A stretch of 64,000 nt of DNA from CAWAND01 sp963783335 (GTDB lineage: Bacteria > Chloroflexota > Anaerolineae > Anaerolineales > E44-bin32): positions 1,674,001 through 1,738,000 of the forward strand of contig CAWAND010000010.1 of NCBI GenBank assembly GCA_963783335.1. The letters are read 5' to 3'. The notes beneath the pieces were generated by a model. That model made no database searches and was not told where the DNA came from. It saw only the letters and a list, made by a program, of their open reading frames with translations. Of the stretch, positions 9,134-17,159 are shown in pieces (position 1 is the stretch's first letter; the number at the start of each line of letters is the position of its first letter). The position numbers were made by a program, and so were the translations under genes.

Positions 9134-10075
9134 ATGCATTTCGATCACTTTCGGGCCATGACCACCGAGATCCTGTTTGCGGCTGAGGGGCGGCTGGAGC
9201 ACGTCCGGCTGGGTTTCCGGGAGGCCAGGGCGGTCATCCGGGACGGCGAGCGACGTTTTACGCGCTTCTCCCCGGACAGCGAGTTGATGCAGTTGAACCG
9301 CGTGGCTGGGCAGTGGTGGCCGGTGTCGAGTGAGATGTTTGACGTGCTGACCAAAGCCAAGTCTTATGTCGCACCGACCCGCGGCCTGTTCAATCCAGCG
9401 GTTCTGCCTGCCCTGGTGGCGAGTGGCTACGATCGAAGTATCGAGCTGCTGCCCAAGAATGGTGCCGGCCCGGCAAGCGCCTCTCAGCCCATCTCGCCGC
9501 CGGACTTTGCTGAACTCGAAACCGACCCCGATGGGCAACGCGTGCGCCTACCACGCGGAATGCAAATTGATTTGGGCGGGATTGCCAAAGGTTGGCTGGC
9601 CACGCGGGCGGCCGAGTGCCTCGCAACCTATGCCGAGAGCTGCGCTGTCAGCGCGGGAGGCGATATCACGGTCGTCGGGCTGCCAAAGGACGCCCAGGGA
9701 TGGTCCGTGGGCGTGGAAGACCCCCGTCAGCCAGATCAAGACATTGCCACCTTGATCGTCCGCTCTGGCTCAGTGGCGACGTCTTCCGTCGCCAAACGAA
9801 GCTGGCGACAAAGGGGAGAACTGAGACACCATATTATCGATCCGAGGACCGGCCAGCCGGCACAGTCGCCTTGGTTGAGCGTGACCGTGGTGGCGCCCTC
9901 CGCCAGCGAGGCGGAAGCGTTTGCCAAGGCATGCCTGATCGGCGGTCCGCAGCTCGCTCCGCAGCTGGCCGAAAACCGGCCGGGAATGGCCTACCTGGCC
10001 ATCGATCGCGCCGGTCATCTGCAGGGCTCACTTCAAAGTCAGGAGCTATCTCATGTCGCAGGCATGGAAATCTGA
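9134..10075 (+). CDS. apbE: FAD:protein FMN transferase (ApbE)
   Basis: ApbE enzymes split FAD and attach FMN covalently to a Thr or Ser of target proteins. This 313-residue protein shows the family blocks in order: the DSELMQLNR region near residue 55, the IDLGGIAKGW core near 145, SAGGDITVVG near 175, and HHIIDPRTGQPA near 235. It has no clear signal peptide or lipobox, so a cytoplasmic location is likely unless the start is wrong. An AGGAG ribosome site precedes the ATG. The next gene, a ferric-reductase-like membrane protein, overlaps its end. No protein with an evident FMN-acceptor domain is encoded nearby. Confidence 0.9.
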   Translation: MHFDHFRAMTTEILFAAEGRLEHVRLGFREARAVIRDGERRFTRFSPDSELMQLNRVAGQWWPVSSEMFDVLTKAKSYVAPTRGLFNPAVLPALVASGYDRSIELLPKNGAGPASASQPISPPDFAELETDPDGQRVRLPRGMQIDLGGIAKGWLATRAAECLATYAESCAVSAGGDITVVGLPKDAQGWSVGVEDPRQPDQDIATLIVRSGSVATSSVAKRSWRQRGELRHHIIDPRTGQPAQSPWLSVTVVAPSASEAEAFAKACLIGGPQLAPQLAENRPGMAYLAIDRAGHLQGSLQSQELSHVAGMEI

Positions 10076-10793
10076 CGCCGAGTCAACCGATACGCTGGGT
10101 TGGCTGGCGCTAGCGGGGACGGTGGCCTTCCTGGGGGGCGCAGGAATCTACATGCTGGCCAGCTCGACCCTGGGGACCCGCTTCACAAACGCCCTCGATC
10201 CGATTTTTGCCTTGAGCAGTGTTCAGGTGATGTGGTACATCACGCGCGCCTCCGGTCTTATGGCCTATTTCTTGTTGTGGTTGTCAACAGCCTGGGGGTT
10301 GGCGGTTTCGAGTAAGATCATCGACCGCATACTGCATCGTTCTTTCACATACGACTACCATCAGTTCATCTCGCTGCTGTCCATTGGATTTGTGGCACTG
10401 CACGTTGGGATCCTGATGTTCGATCGCTATCTTCCTTACACACTCACCCAGATCCTGGTGCCGTTCCTCTCACCCTACCGGCCGTTTTGGGTTGGCCTGG
10501 GCGTGATCAGCCTGTACCTGATTCTGTTGGTCACCGTGACCTTCTACATCCGAGGTCGCATCGGGACCCGGGCCTTCAGGTCGATTCATGTTCTGAGTCT
10601 GGTTGCCTACTTGGGCGTGGCGGCACACGCTGTGTTCGCCGGTACCGACTCGGCCTTGTGGTTTACGCGGGTGTTGTACGTGGGAACTTTCTTGAGTGTC
10701 GTCTTCTTGACCACCTACTGGCTGATGATTGGCCTTCAGAATCGATTGTCGGCGCTGTTGACCGGTCCCCAGCCAACACGCAAGATTCGGTAA
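10053..10793 (+). CDS. Ferric-reductase-like heme membrane protein
   Basis: This 246-residue protein has about six membrane segments and the ferric-reductase-like transmembrane pattern: MWYITRASGLMAYFLLWLS, then His residues in YDYHQFISL and ALHVGIL, and later RSIHVLS and AAHAVFAG. These paired histidines should hold heme b. There is no FAD/NAD-binding domain at the C-terminus, so it must take or pass electrons through a partner, as MsrQ and YedZ do. It overlaps apbE by 23 bases and has its own AGGAG ribosome site inside that gene. I infer it forms an electron-transfer module with a flavinylated partner made by ApbE. Confidence 0.8.
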   Translation: MSQAWKSDAESTDTLGWLALAGTVAFLGGAGIYMLASSTLGTRFTNALDPIFALSSVQVMWYITRASGLMAYFLLWLSTAWGLAVSSKIIDRILHRSFTYDYHQFISLLSIGFVALHVGILMFDRYLPYTLTQILVPFLSPYRPFWVGLGVISLYLILLVTVTFYIRGRIGTRAFRSIHVLSLVAYLGVAAHAVFAGTDSALWFTRVLYVGTFLSVVFLTTYWLMIGLQNRLSALLTGPQPTRKIR

Positions 10794-10968
10794 CCCCAAT
10801 TCTGCTCCTGCAAATCTCATAGTCACAGCCGAGTCTGGGAAACTTTCCCGGACCGGTTGGGGTTGGCACCTCATGACAGGAGCCTCCCATGCGACCTATG
10901 CTGGCGCCATGCCGGGCGCGGCCCTCTTGCTGCGCCGGCCCCGTGCGATCTCTGGGAGGAGCCTTAAG

Positions 10969-11400
10969 ATGCGAGCTTTCACAAGAAGTGCGTACGTGGT
11001 CACCGTCTGGTTGTTCGTGGCTGGCGTGATCGCGCAGTTCATCTTGGCGGGCCTGGCCTTGTTTGACACCGGCCGAATCTGGCCCGTGCACGTGGACGTT
11101 GGTTTCACAATCGGATATGTCTTGCTTCTCAATGTGGTCTTCGGACTGCTGGGGAAACTGCCGCGGACGGCATGGGGCAGGCTGGGCATGCTGTTTCTGC
11201 TGTATGTCATCCAGACCATACTGCCCTCTATGCGCCATGTCGTGCCCTGGATTGCCGCCCTGCATCCGATCAATGCCGCCATCATTCTTTGGGCCGGGGT
11301 GGCGGCTGCCCGGCACGCCCGTCGATACGCGCCGAACCCCGTGGGCAAGGCCGAGTTGATGAGCTCACCGTCTGTAATCCCCGGCCCCGACCTCGCCTGA
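10969..11400 (+). CDS. Small four-helix membrane protein (DUF6220-like)
   Basis: The frame is open from 10873, but ATG 10969 is preceded by GGGAGGA and starts a clean membrane protein of 143 residues. Four hydrophobic helices carry His and Arg at helix ends (VHVDVGF, SMRHVVPW, ALHPINA), reminiscent of small cytochrome b-type proteins. It probably belongs with the preceding heme membrane protein, 175 bases upstream. The exact role is unknown. A GC-rich hairpin without a T-run follows at 11429. Confidence 0.6.
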   Translation: MRAFTRSAYVVTVWLFVAGVIAQFILAGLALFDTGRIWPVHVDVGFTIGYVLLLNVVFGLLGKLPRTAWGRLGMLFLLYVIQTILPSMRHVVPWIAALHPINAAIILWAGVAAARHARRYAPNPVGKAELMSSPSVIPGPDLA

Positions 11401-11428
11401 CCGCAGCCAGGATCGTGGCAAAGACCAT

Positions 11429-11451
11429 CAGGCGGCCGCGACGGCCGCCTG
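11429..11451 (+). terminator. GC-rich hairpin after the redox membrane genes
   Basis: A ten-base-pair stem (CAGGCGGCCG with CGGCCGCCTG) around a CGA loop lies 28 bases after the stop at 11400. There is no T-run, so it is a likely transcript end rather than a textbook intrinsic terminator. Confidence 0.5.
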
Positions 11452-11510
11452 GCGACGGTTGCCAGCTTAATGGACTGAGTCTTCCTTGGAATTTGCGTGC
11501 CCCTCGCAAT

Positions 11511-11528
11511 TTGTGAAATTGTTCACAA
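11511..11528 (+). promoter_or_regulatory. Candidate Rex-type operator (perfect consensus)
   Basis: TTGTGAA-ATTG-TTCACAA is a perfect match to the Rex consensus and extends to eight-base arms at 11510-11529. It sits upstream of the HD gene and pncB. Rex senses NADH/NAD+, and these are NAD salvage genes, so the site makes biological sense. Confidence 0.6.
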
Positions 11529-11583
11529 ACTGTGGAATCCGTCTTTCCACCTTTTAGCTGCGCCTGGTCCTTGTGCCTCTGAT

Positions 11584-11612
11584 TTGGGCAGACGGATCTG
11601 CCTTCGTATAGA
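11584..11612 (+). promoter_or_regulatory. Sigma-70-like promoter for the HD-pncB pair
   Basis: TTGGGC (11584-11589), a 17-base spacer, then TATAGA (11607-11612). It lies 40 bases before the HD gene start and about 55 bases downstream of the Rex-like site. Confidence 0.4.
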
Positions 11613-11652
11613 ATCCAAGATGCAGGGTGGCCGGAGGGGGTGAGGAGGCGGA

Positions 11653-12426
11653 ATGGCATTCAAGGTCAGCACACAAGGAAATCGAAAGCTGGAGCGTCTG
11701 CTGGAGATGGTCAACGCCGACCAGGAGTTGCTCCAGCTTTGGGAATGCGCCAACATCACGGCCACCGAAAGGGCGGGGATCAGCGACCACGGCCCGGTGC
11801 ACATCCAAATCGTAGCCAACGCCTGCGTCAAGCTGCTCAGACTGCTTCGGGATTCCGGTGTCACGCCAAGTATTGTGAACGACTATGGATTGGCGTATGA
11901 AGACGCCGAGATTGTGGTTGTGTTGGCGGCCTGCCTGCATGACATCGGCATCGCCGTCCACCGCGACAATCACGAGAGCTACTCCCTGAACCTGGCCTAC
12001 CCCAAGTCACGACAGCTGTTGGCCGGGCTCTACGAGGACCCTGCGCTGACCAAGGTCGTGGCCGAGGTGCTGCACGCCGTCATCGCCCACCGGTGGGACG
12101 TGACCTGCCTCAGCTTGGAAGCCGGGGTGCTCAAGGTGGCTGATGCGCTGGACATGACCGAGGGGCGATCACGGATCCCCTTCGAATCGGGTGAGATCAA
12201 CATCCACTCGGTTTCCGCCCAGGCCGTCGAATCGGTGACCATCGAACGTGGCGAGGAGCGGCCGATTCGGCTGAATATCCAGCTCAACAACTCGGCCGGC
12301 ATCTTCCAGGTGGACGAGCTCCTGCGTCGTAAGCTCACCAATTCGACGCTCAAGCCCTACGTTGAGGTCGTCGCTCACATGGGTGAGGAAGCAGAGCGGC
12401 ACCTTCTGGAGATTTACCGCCTGTAA
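11653..12426 (+). CDS. HD-domain phosphohydrolase
   Basis: This 257-residue protein carries an HD metal-binding region: an early His (SDHGPVHIQIV, about residue 35), CLHDIGIAVHRDNHESYS (about 96-113), AVIAHRW and ADALDMTEGRSR. Such domains hydrolyse phosphate esters or nucleotides. It ends with a basic, weakly conserved tail. The start has a GGAGG site five bases upstream. The gene is followed after 50 bases by pncB, and a Rex-like site and a promoter lie in front of it, so a role linked to nucleotide or NAD turnover is possible. The substrate cannot be read from the sequence. Confidence 0.8.
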   Translation: MAFKVSTQGNRKLERLLEMVNADQELLQLWECANITATERAGISDHGPVHIQIVANACVKLLRLLRDSGVTPSIVNDYGLAYEDAEIVVVLAACLHDIGIAVHRDNHESYSLNLAYPKSRQLLAGLYEDPALTKVVAEVLHAVIAHRWDVTCLSLEAGVLKVADALDMTEGRSRIPFESGEINIHSVSAQAVESVTIERGEERPIRLNIQLNNSAGIFQVDELLRRKLTNSTLKPYVEVVAHMGEEAERHLLEIYRL

Positions 12427-12476
12427 GTGGCACATTCTTGGGAACATTTGATATCGGATATCGCGGAGGCCAGACG

Positions 12477-14048
12477 ATGAAAGAATCCGACCGCCGGACG
12501 GCAGAAGGCGCCCTGTTGACCGATCTCTATCAGTTCACCATGGCGCAGCTCTATTTTCGGATGGGAATGCATGAACGGCGTGTCCAGTTTGACCATTTCT
12601 TCCGTGATCTGCCGGAGTACGACGGGCACATGGCCGGATACTGCGTCAATGCCGGCCTGGCGTGGCTGCTGGACTGGATCGAGGAGGTCGAGTTCAGGGA
12701 GGAAGACATCGCTTTGCTGGCATCACAGACCGGCCGCACGGGCGAGAGGATCTTCAAGGACGATTTCCTGACCTGGCTGAAGGCGCAGGCCAATTTCCGG
12801 GATTTGACCATCATGGCCATAGCCGAAGGGCGGGTGGTCCACCCCCACGTCCCCCTGACCGTGGTTCAGGGACCGCTGGCGATGGCCCAGATTTTGGAAA
12901 CCCCCTTGCTCAACCAGATGAACTACCAGACGCTGATCGCCACCAAGGCGGCGCGCATTCATGAGAGCGCCCAGGGCGGCCAAGTGCTCGAGTTCGGCCT
13001 GCGGCGTGGGCCGGAGCACGGCGCCAACGCCGGAGGGCGGGGCGCGCTGATCGGTGGCGCTGGCTTCTCATCCAATGTCGGCCTGTCCTATGCCCTGGGC
13101 CTGATGCCCAAGGGAACCCATGCGCACAGCATGGTTCAGATGTTCATGACGCTGGGTGGAGGTGAGCTCGAGGCATTTCGCGCCTACGCTGAAATCTACC
13201 CGGATGACTGCTTGCTCCTGGTGGACACAGTCGACACGCTCCAAAGCGGCGTGCCGAATGCGATCAAGGTCTTCGAGGAACTTCGGGCCGGCGGCCACGA
13301 CCCAGTTGGCATCCGTCTGGACTCAGGCGACCTGGCTTTTCTGAGCATCCAAGCCGCCCTGATGTTGGACAAAGCCGGATTCGAGAATACGTCCATTGTG
13401 CTGTCCAACAACCTGGACGAGATGGTGATTTGGCAGATTGTGACCCAAGTTCGGAGCGAGGCGCCCAACTACGGTGTCGATCCGGACAAGCTCATATCAC
13501 GGCTGGTTTACGGTGTCGGGACGCGCTTGATCACCTCTTGGGGCGAGCCAGCGCTGGGTGGTGTTTACAAACTTGTGGCGGTCGAAGAAGGCGGTGAATG
13601 GCAGCCGGCAATCAAACTTTCCGAATCGCCGTCCAAGATCCCCAACCCCGGGCCGAAGGCTGTTTGGCGTGTCTACGACAGCCGCGGCAACGCCACCGCC
13701 GATTGGCTCAGTTTGGAAGATGAAGACCCAACCGAGATGGCGGCCGTCGAATTGATCCATCCCATGGACAGGACACGCAGGCGCACTCTGGCTCGGGAGG
13801 ATATCTCGGGTGCGGAGCGTCTCTTGGAGACCGTGCAGGAAGGTGGTCGGCGGTTGGTGGACTCGCCCGATCTGGATTCGATGCGTCGTCTGAGGCAGGC
13901 GGATGTCGACCGCCTTGATCCTGGGGTTCGTCGCTTGCTCAACCCGCACATCTACCATGTTTCGCTATCGCGCAGGCTATCGGACCTGAAACGAAGCCTG
14001 ATAAAAGGGGCCGTCGGTTCGGACGCCCAGGACGCCCGATCGAACTAA
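12477..14048 (+). CDS. pncB: Nicotinate phosphoribosyltransferase
   Basis: This enzyme makes nicotinate mononucleotide from nicotinate and PRPP, the committed step of the Preiss-Handler NAD salvage route. I use ATG 12477 after a CGGAGG site (523 residues). Recognisable blocks are ALLTDLYQFTMAQLYF at the N-terminus, NYQTLIATKAARI, the phosphate-binding region with RRGPEHGANAGGRGAL, LLVDTVDTLQSGVPNAI, and SGDLAFLS. The length fits the long PncB subgroup. It follows an HD protein and converges on a nicotinamidase gene, overlapping that gene's stop by four bases, so two steps of NAD salvage sit end to end. Confidence 0.9.
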   Translation: MKESDRRTAEGALLTDLYQFTMAQLYFRMGMHERRVQFDHFFRDLPEYDGHMAGYCVNAGLAWLLDWIEEVEFREEDIALLASQTGRTGERIFKDDFLTWLKAQANFRDLTIMAIAEGRVVHPHVPLTVVQGPLAMAQILETPLLNQMNYQTLIATKAARIHESAQGGQVLEFGLRRGPEHGANAGGRGALIGGAGFSSNVGLSYALGLMPKGTHAHSMVQMFMTLGGGELEAFRAYAEIYPDDCLLLVDTVDTLQSGVPNAIKVFEELRAGGHDPVGIRLDSGDLAFLSIQAALMLDKAGFENTSIVLSNNLDEMVIWQIVTQVRSEAPNYGVDPDKLISRLVYGVGTRLITSWGEPALGGVYKLVAVEEGGEWQPAIKLSESPSKIPNPGPKAVWRVYDSRGNATADWLSLEDEDPTEMAAVELIHPMDRTRRRTLAREDISGAERLLETVQEGGRRLVDSPDLDSMRRLRQADVDRLDPGVRRLLNPHIYHVSLSRRLSDLKRSLIKGAVGSDAQDARSN

Positions 14049-14969
14049 TCAAGCGGATCTGAAGCGCCCACCCGCCGAAGACCCTTGGCCTCATACGCTT
14101 CCAGCGCCTCCAGCGCCATGGCCTCGAAGTCGATCTGAGGATGGGCCACTGACGAGGTGCAGTCCTCCAGCAGGCGAAGTCTGCTCAGCATCTCGGGCGA
14201 GCCGCCTACCTGCCGCACAATCGAGGCCAGAGTCTCGAGCACGCAGTGGCTCTTTGCCTGCCCGGCTACGTACACCCGATCGTAGCTCAAGAGCCTGTCT
14301 AGAAATCCCTGATTCAGTTTGCCGCCAGGATCTTCGGGGACTTTCACCTCAGGTTCGAGCAGAGAGTAGTACTCGGTCTTGGGGATCAAGCCTTTGATGA
14401 TGAAGGTGGGCTGGGATTGCCGAGCAGCCGAATGAAAGGCGACGGCCTCGGCCAGGCTCGGATCGAGGGCATGCCCCGACGTGCCCAGCATGGTGTGGAA
14501 GGGCCAGATCATCAGCTGTTTCTTGGACTGCGCCTCAAGCCGATGGACATACTCCTTTGACCACTCAGCTTCGTAGATCGGTCGCCAGAACTCCATCGTC
14601 GACCTGCTGCGCCGTAATCGGCGTGTAGGGATCTGGTGGCCGGCCCTCGGTGTTTCGCCACCATGTCGAGTAGAAGATCTGAAGCGGGACATGGCTATCC
14701 AAGGACGCGGCCACATCGGTGACCTCTCCAGCATGCCTCAAGAGCCACTCGATGGTGCGACGCGTGTCGTCCACGGCGCCCGGCACGTTCAGGGCGCCGT
14801 CCGCATGGATGAAGTCGATCTGCGCGTCGACGAGAAGCAGCAGGGTCGGCTGGCGGTCGTCAGATGCAGGCGAAAGGCCCGCAGCCTGGCCGGCTGAAAC
14901 GGCCCGATCTAGATCAGGAACGAACCGGGTGCCGACACTGGCCGGCTGATAGAACTCTGGGGTTGCCAT
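14045..14969 (-). pseudogene. Nicotinamidase/cysteine hydrolase, frameshifted
   Basis: Two overlapping minus-strand frames make up one isochorismatase-like hydrolase of about 307 residues. The first (from ATG 14969, with GAGGAGGT upstream) has LLLLVDAQIDFIHADGAL with the catalytic Asp, and runs to about 14590. The second picks up EFWRPIYEAEWS, then has IIKGLIPKTEYYSLLEPE and GQAKSHCVLETLASI with the catalytic Cys, and ends at 14045. One extra base (or two missing) near 14585-14597, in the GATGGAGTT stretch, breaks the frame. Both halves keep all expected residues, so this looks like a sequence error or a very recent mutation. The product would deamidate nicotinamide to feed PncB next door. 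Confidence 0.75.
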
Positions 14970-15050
14970 GGGGACCTCCTCGCGTCGTGATCCTGGGTTG
15001 ACTCGGGGAGCACGCTAACGGCGTTCTGCGTCTGACCCTGCTGGGCGGGC

Positions 15051-16844
15051 TCAGACGGCGATGAGGGCCACCAATTCAGCGACGACATCCGAAATCTGGG
15101 TCTTGGTGATGAGTCCTAGAATGGCATTGGCCCTATCGGCAGAGCCCGTCTTCTTGACCAGCGCGATAGACGCGTTACGGATGCGCATGTCGGAGAGCAC
15201 ACGGTGGAGGCGGCAGTTTTCGTCCACAATCACAAAATCCGTGCGGGCGATATCGCCGATGGTGAGGTGCTCTCCGGCGTGGTTGAGCGCTCCGATGGCG
15301 GCTTCCCGCGGCACCACGCCGAAAATCTCGCCTTCGTGCACCACCAGATACAGGCTGATTTCGGCCTTGTGGACCACTTCATGGGCGAAGTCATCCAGCG
15401 TGGTTTTGGCGTCAACCTGACCAAAATTGGATTCCATGATGCGGAAGGCACGTCGAAGGAAGTGCAGATTGGTGTGCAGCGCCTCCGGCATTGGGTGGCC
15501 ACGGCGTACGTTCTTCAGCGTATAGATGCTCTCTTCACAAAAGATCTTCCGGATGCCATAAGCAATGGCCACGGTGATTGTCATCGGGATGATGACGTTG
15601 TAGTCGAGCGTCATCTCGAAGATCATCACGATGGCCGTGACGGCAGCGCCCGTGGCGCCGCCGACGGCGGCGGCCATGCCGGCCACGGCGAACGCAGGCG
15701 CGCTGATGGAGAACGCGGGGAAGAGTTGATCGAGGAAGAGTCCGTAAGCACCGCCCACGGTGGCCCCCAGGAAGAGCGCTGGCGAGAAGATGCCGCCTGA
15801 GGCGCCTGAGCCGAGGGTGAGCGAGGTGGCCACGAGCTTGAGGACGGCCAGCAAAATCAACAAGGCGACTGAGAACTGCACGCCGGACAGGACGTCCTGA
15901 ATCGTGCCATAACCGACGCCTTGAATGTAGTACTTCCCGTAAAGTCTGAAGGTAACGTATAACATCACGCCGACCAAGAGCATGCCCAGCAGGTGGCGTC
16001 GGTAGTAGCTGCCGCCAATCCGCTTGTCGAAGAAGTCCTCAAACCCATAGATCGACTTGATGAATACAGCCGATACGAGCCCCATCAGCAGCCCCAACCC
16101 AACATAGCTGAGCAGGACCAGCGGCTCAGTCACATGGAAGAAGGGAGTCTCAAAGCGCGGGATGACGAACGATGGCGTCGGGCCGAACACCAGCCGGCCA
16201 ACGTAAGTGGCCGTGGCCGTCGAAATGGCCACTGGCACGAGGGTGCGGACGCTGATCTCGTTCATCATGATTTCGATGGCGAAAAGGATCCCGCCGACCG
16301 GCGTGTTGAATGTGGCAGCGATGCCGCCGCCAGCACCGCCGGCGATCAGAGCGATCCGCTGCCAGTGAGGCATGCGAATCAGCTGGCCCAGTGTCGAACC
16401 GAACGACGAGCCGATCTGGATGATCGGCCCTTCCCGGCCAACCGAGCCGCCGCTGCCGATCGAAATCGCCGAGGCCAACGACTTGATGGCCGCCACCACC
16501 GGGCGGATGCGCCCGCGATTGTAGTAGATGGCGTCCATGACCTCCGGGACGCCGTGGCCCTTGGCTTCAGGGGCGAAATTCTTGACCAAGAACGATACGA
16601 TGGCCCCACCAATGACCGGAACCAAGATGATGCCGGGGCCCCAGGGTCCAGCCGGCGTGTGGCTGTTGGTGTCATAAATGATGGAAAGCTTGCCCAGGAA
16701 GAAGAAGTTGTGGAAAAGGGCGATCATCGCCCGGAAAAGCACCGCCCCAAGTCCCGCCACGATCCCTACAAGGATGGAAAGAGATGAGAACTTGAGGGAC
16801 CCCAATGAAGGTGGTGGGGCGGCCAATGATGGTGCGTCTTTCAT
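15051..16844 (-). CDS. CLC chloride channel/transporter with C-terminal CBS pair
   Basis: I use ATG 16844, which has a GGAG site upstream, giving 597 residues. The membrane part shows the CLC signature in order: GHGVPEVM (the GSGIP region, with His in place of Ser), GGSVGREGPIIQIGSSF with the gating Glu, and GSGASGGIFSPALFLGA. The last 170 residues are two CBS modules (RRAFRIMESNFGQVD onward, and IGDIARTDFVIVDEN), which often bind adenine nucleotides and gate the channel. It transports chloride or another small anion. A paralogue lies directly upstream on the same strand. Confidence 0.9.
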   Translation of the reverse strand: MKDAPSLAAPPPSLGSLKFSSLSILVGIVAGLGAVLFRAMIALFHNFFFLGKLSIIYDTNSHTPAGPWGPGIILVPVIGGAIVSFLVKNFAPEAKGHGVPEVMDAIYYNRGRIRPVVAAIKSLASAISIGSGGSVGREGPIIQIGSSFGSTLGQLIRMPHWQRIALIAGGAGGGIAATFNTPVGGILFAIEIMMNEISVRTLVPVAISTATATYVGRLVFGPTPSFVIPRFETPFFHVTEPLVLLSYVGLGLLMGLVSAVFIKSIYGFEDFFDKRIGGSYYRRHLLGMLLVGVMLYVTFRLYGKYYIQGVGYGTIQDVLSGVQFSVALLILLAVLKLVATSLTLGSGASGGIFSPALFLGATVGGAYGLFLDQLFPAFSISAPAFAVAGMAAAVGGATGAAVTAIVMIFEMTLDYNVIIPMTITVAIAYGIRKIFCEESIYTLKNVRRGHPMPEALHTNLHFLRRAFRIMESNFGQVDAKTTLDDFAHEVVHKAEISLYLVVHEGEIFGVVPREAAIGALNHAGEHLTIGDIARTDFVIVDENCRLHRVLSDMRIRNASIALVKKTGSADRANAILGLITKTQISDVVAELVALIAV

Positions 16845-17159
16845 GCTCCTGCTCCGATAACGTTCGGTTCGTCCAGATGCACGCCCAAGTTCAATGAAGG
16901 AGCGCGCGGCTGCTGGCGCCTCATGGCTCCAGAATGATGGTTGATGTGACCTCGACGGCACCTCCAGCAGGCAATGGCCTCCCTTCGCCGACCGGAGTTT
17001 GCAGCCTGGGAAATCTCATCTCCCCTGAGGATAGCACGCCTTGAAGTGGACTGGGGTGATAAGAAAGTCCGGCGCGCAAGCAGGGAGTCTGGATCTGGAA
17101 GCCGGATGCCAATTCCGGCAAACCTCGGTTCGCCGGCGGCGGAGGGCGGTGATGGCGTC
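16845..17159. other. Intergenic region between the two CLC genes
   Basis: No gene is supported here. At 17115-17136 there is a hairpin, CCGGC-A-AACC-TC-GGTT-C-GCCGG, just after the upstream CLC gene on the minus strand, so it may end that transcript. I looked for a fluoride-type riboswitch before the downstream CLC gene and saw none. Confidence 0.4.

Noticed and set aside
16845..17159. Fluoride riboswitch before a CLC gene
   Set aside because: The conserved core was not found, and both proteins lack the motif of fluoride-specific CLCs.
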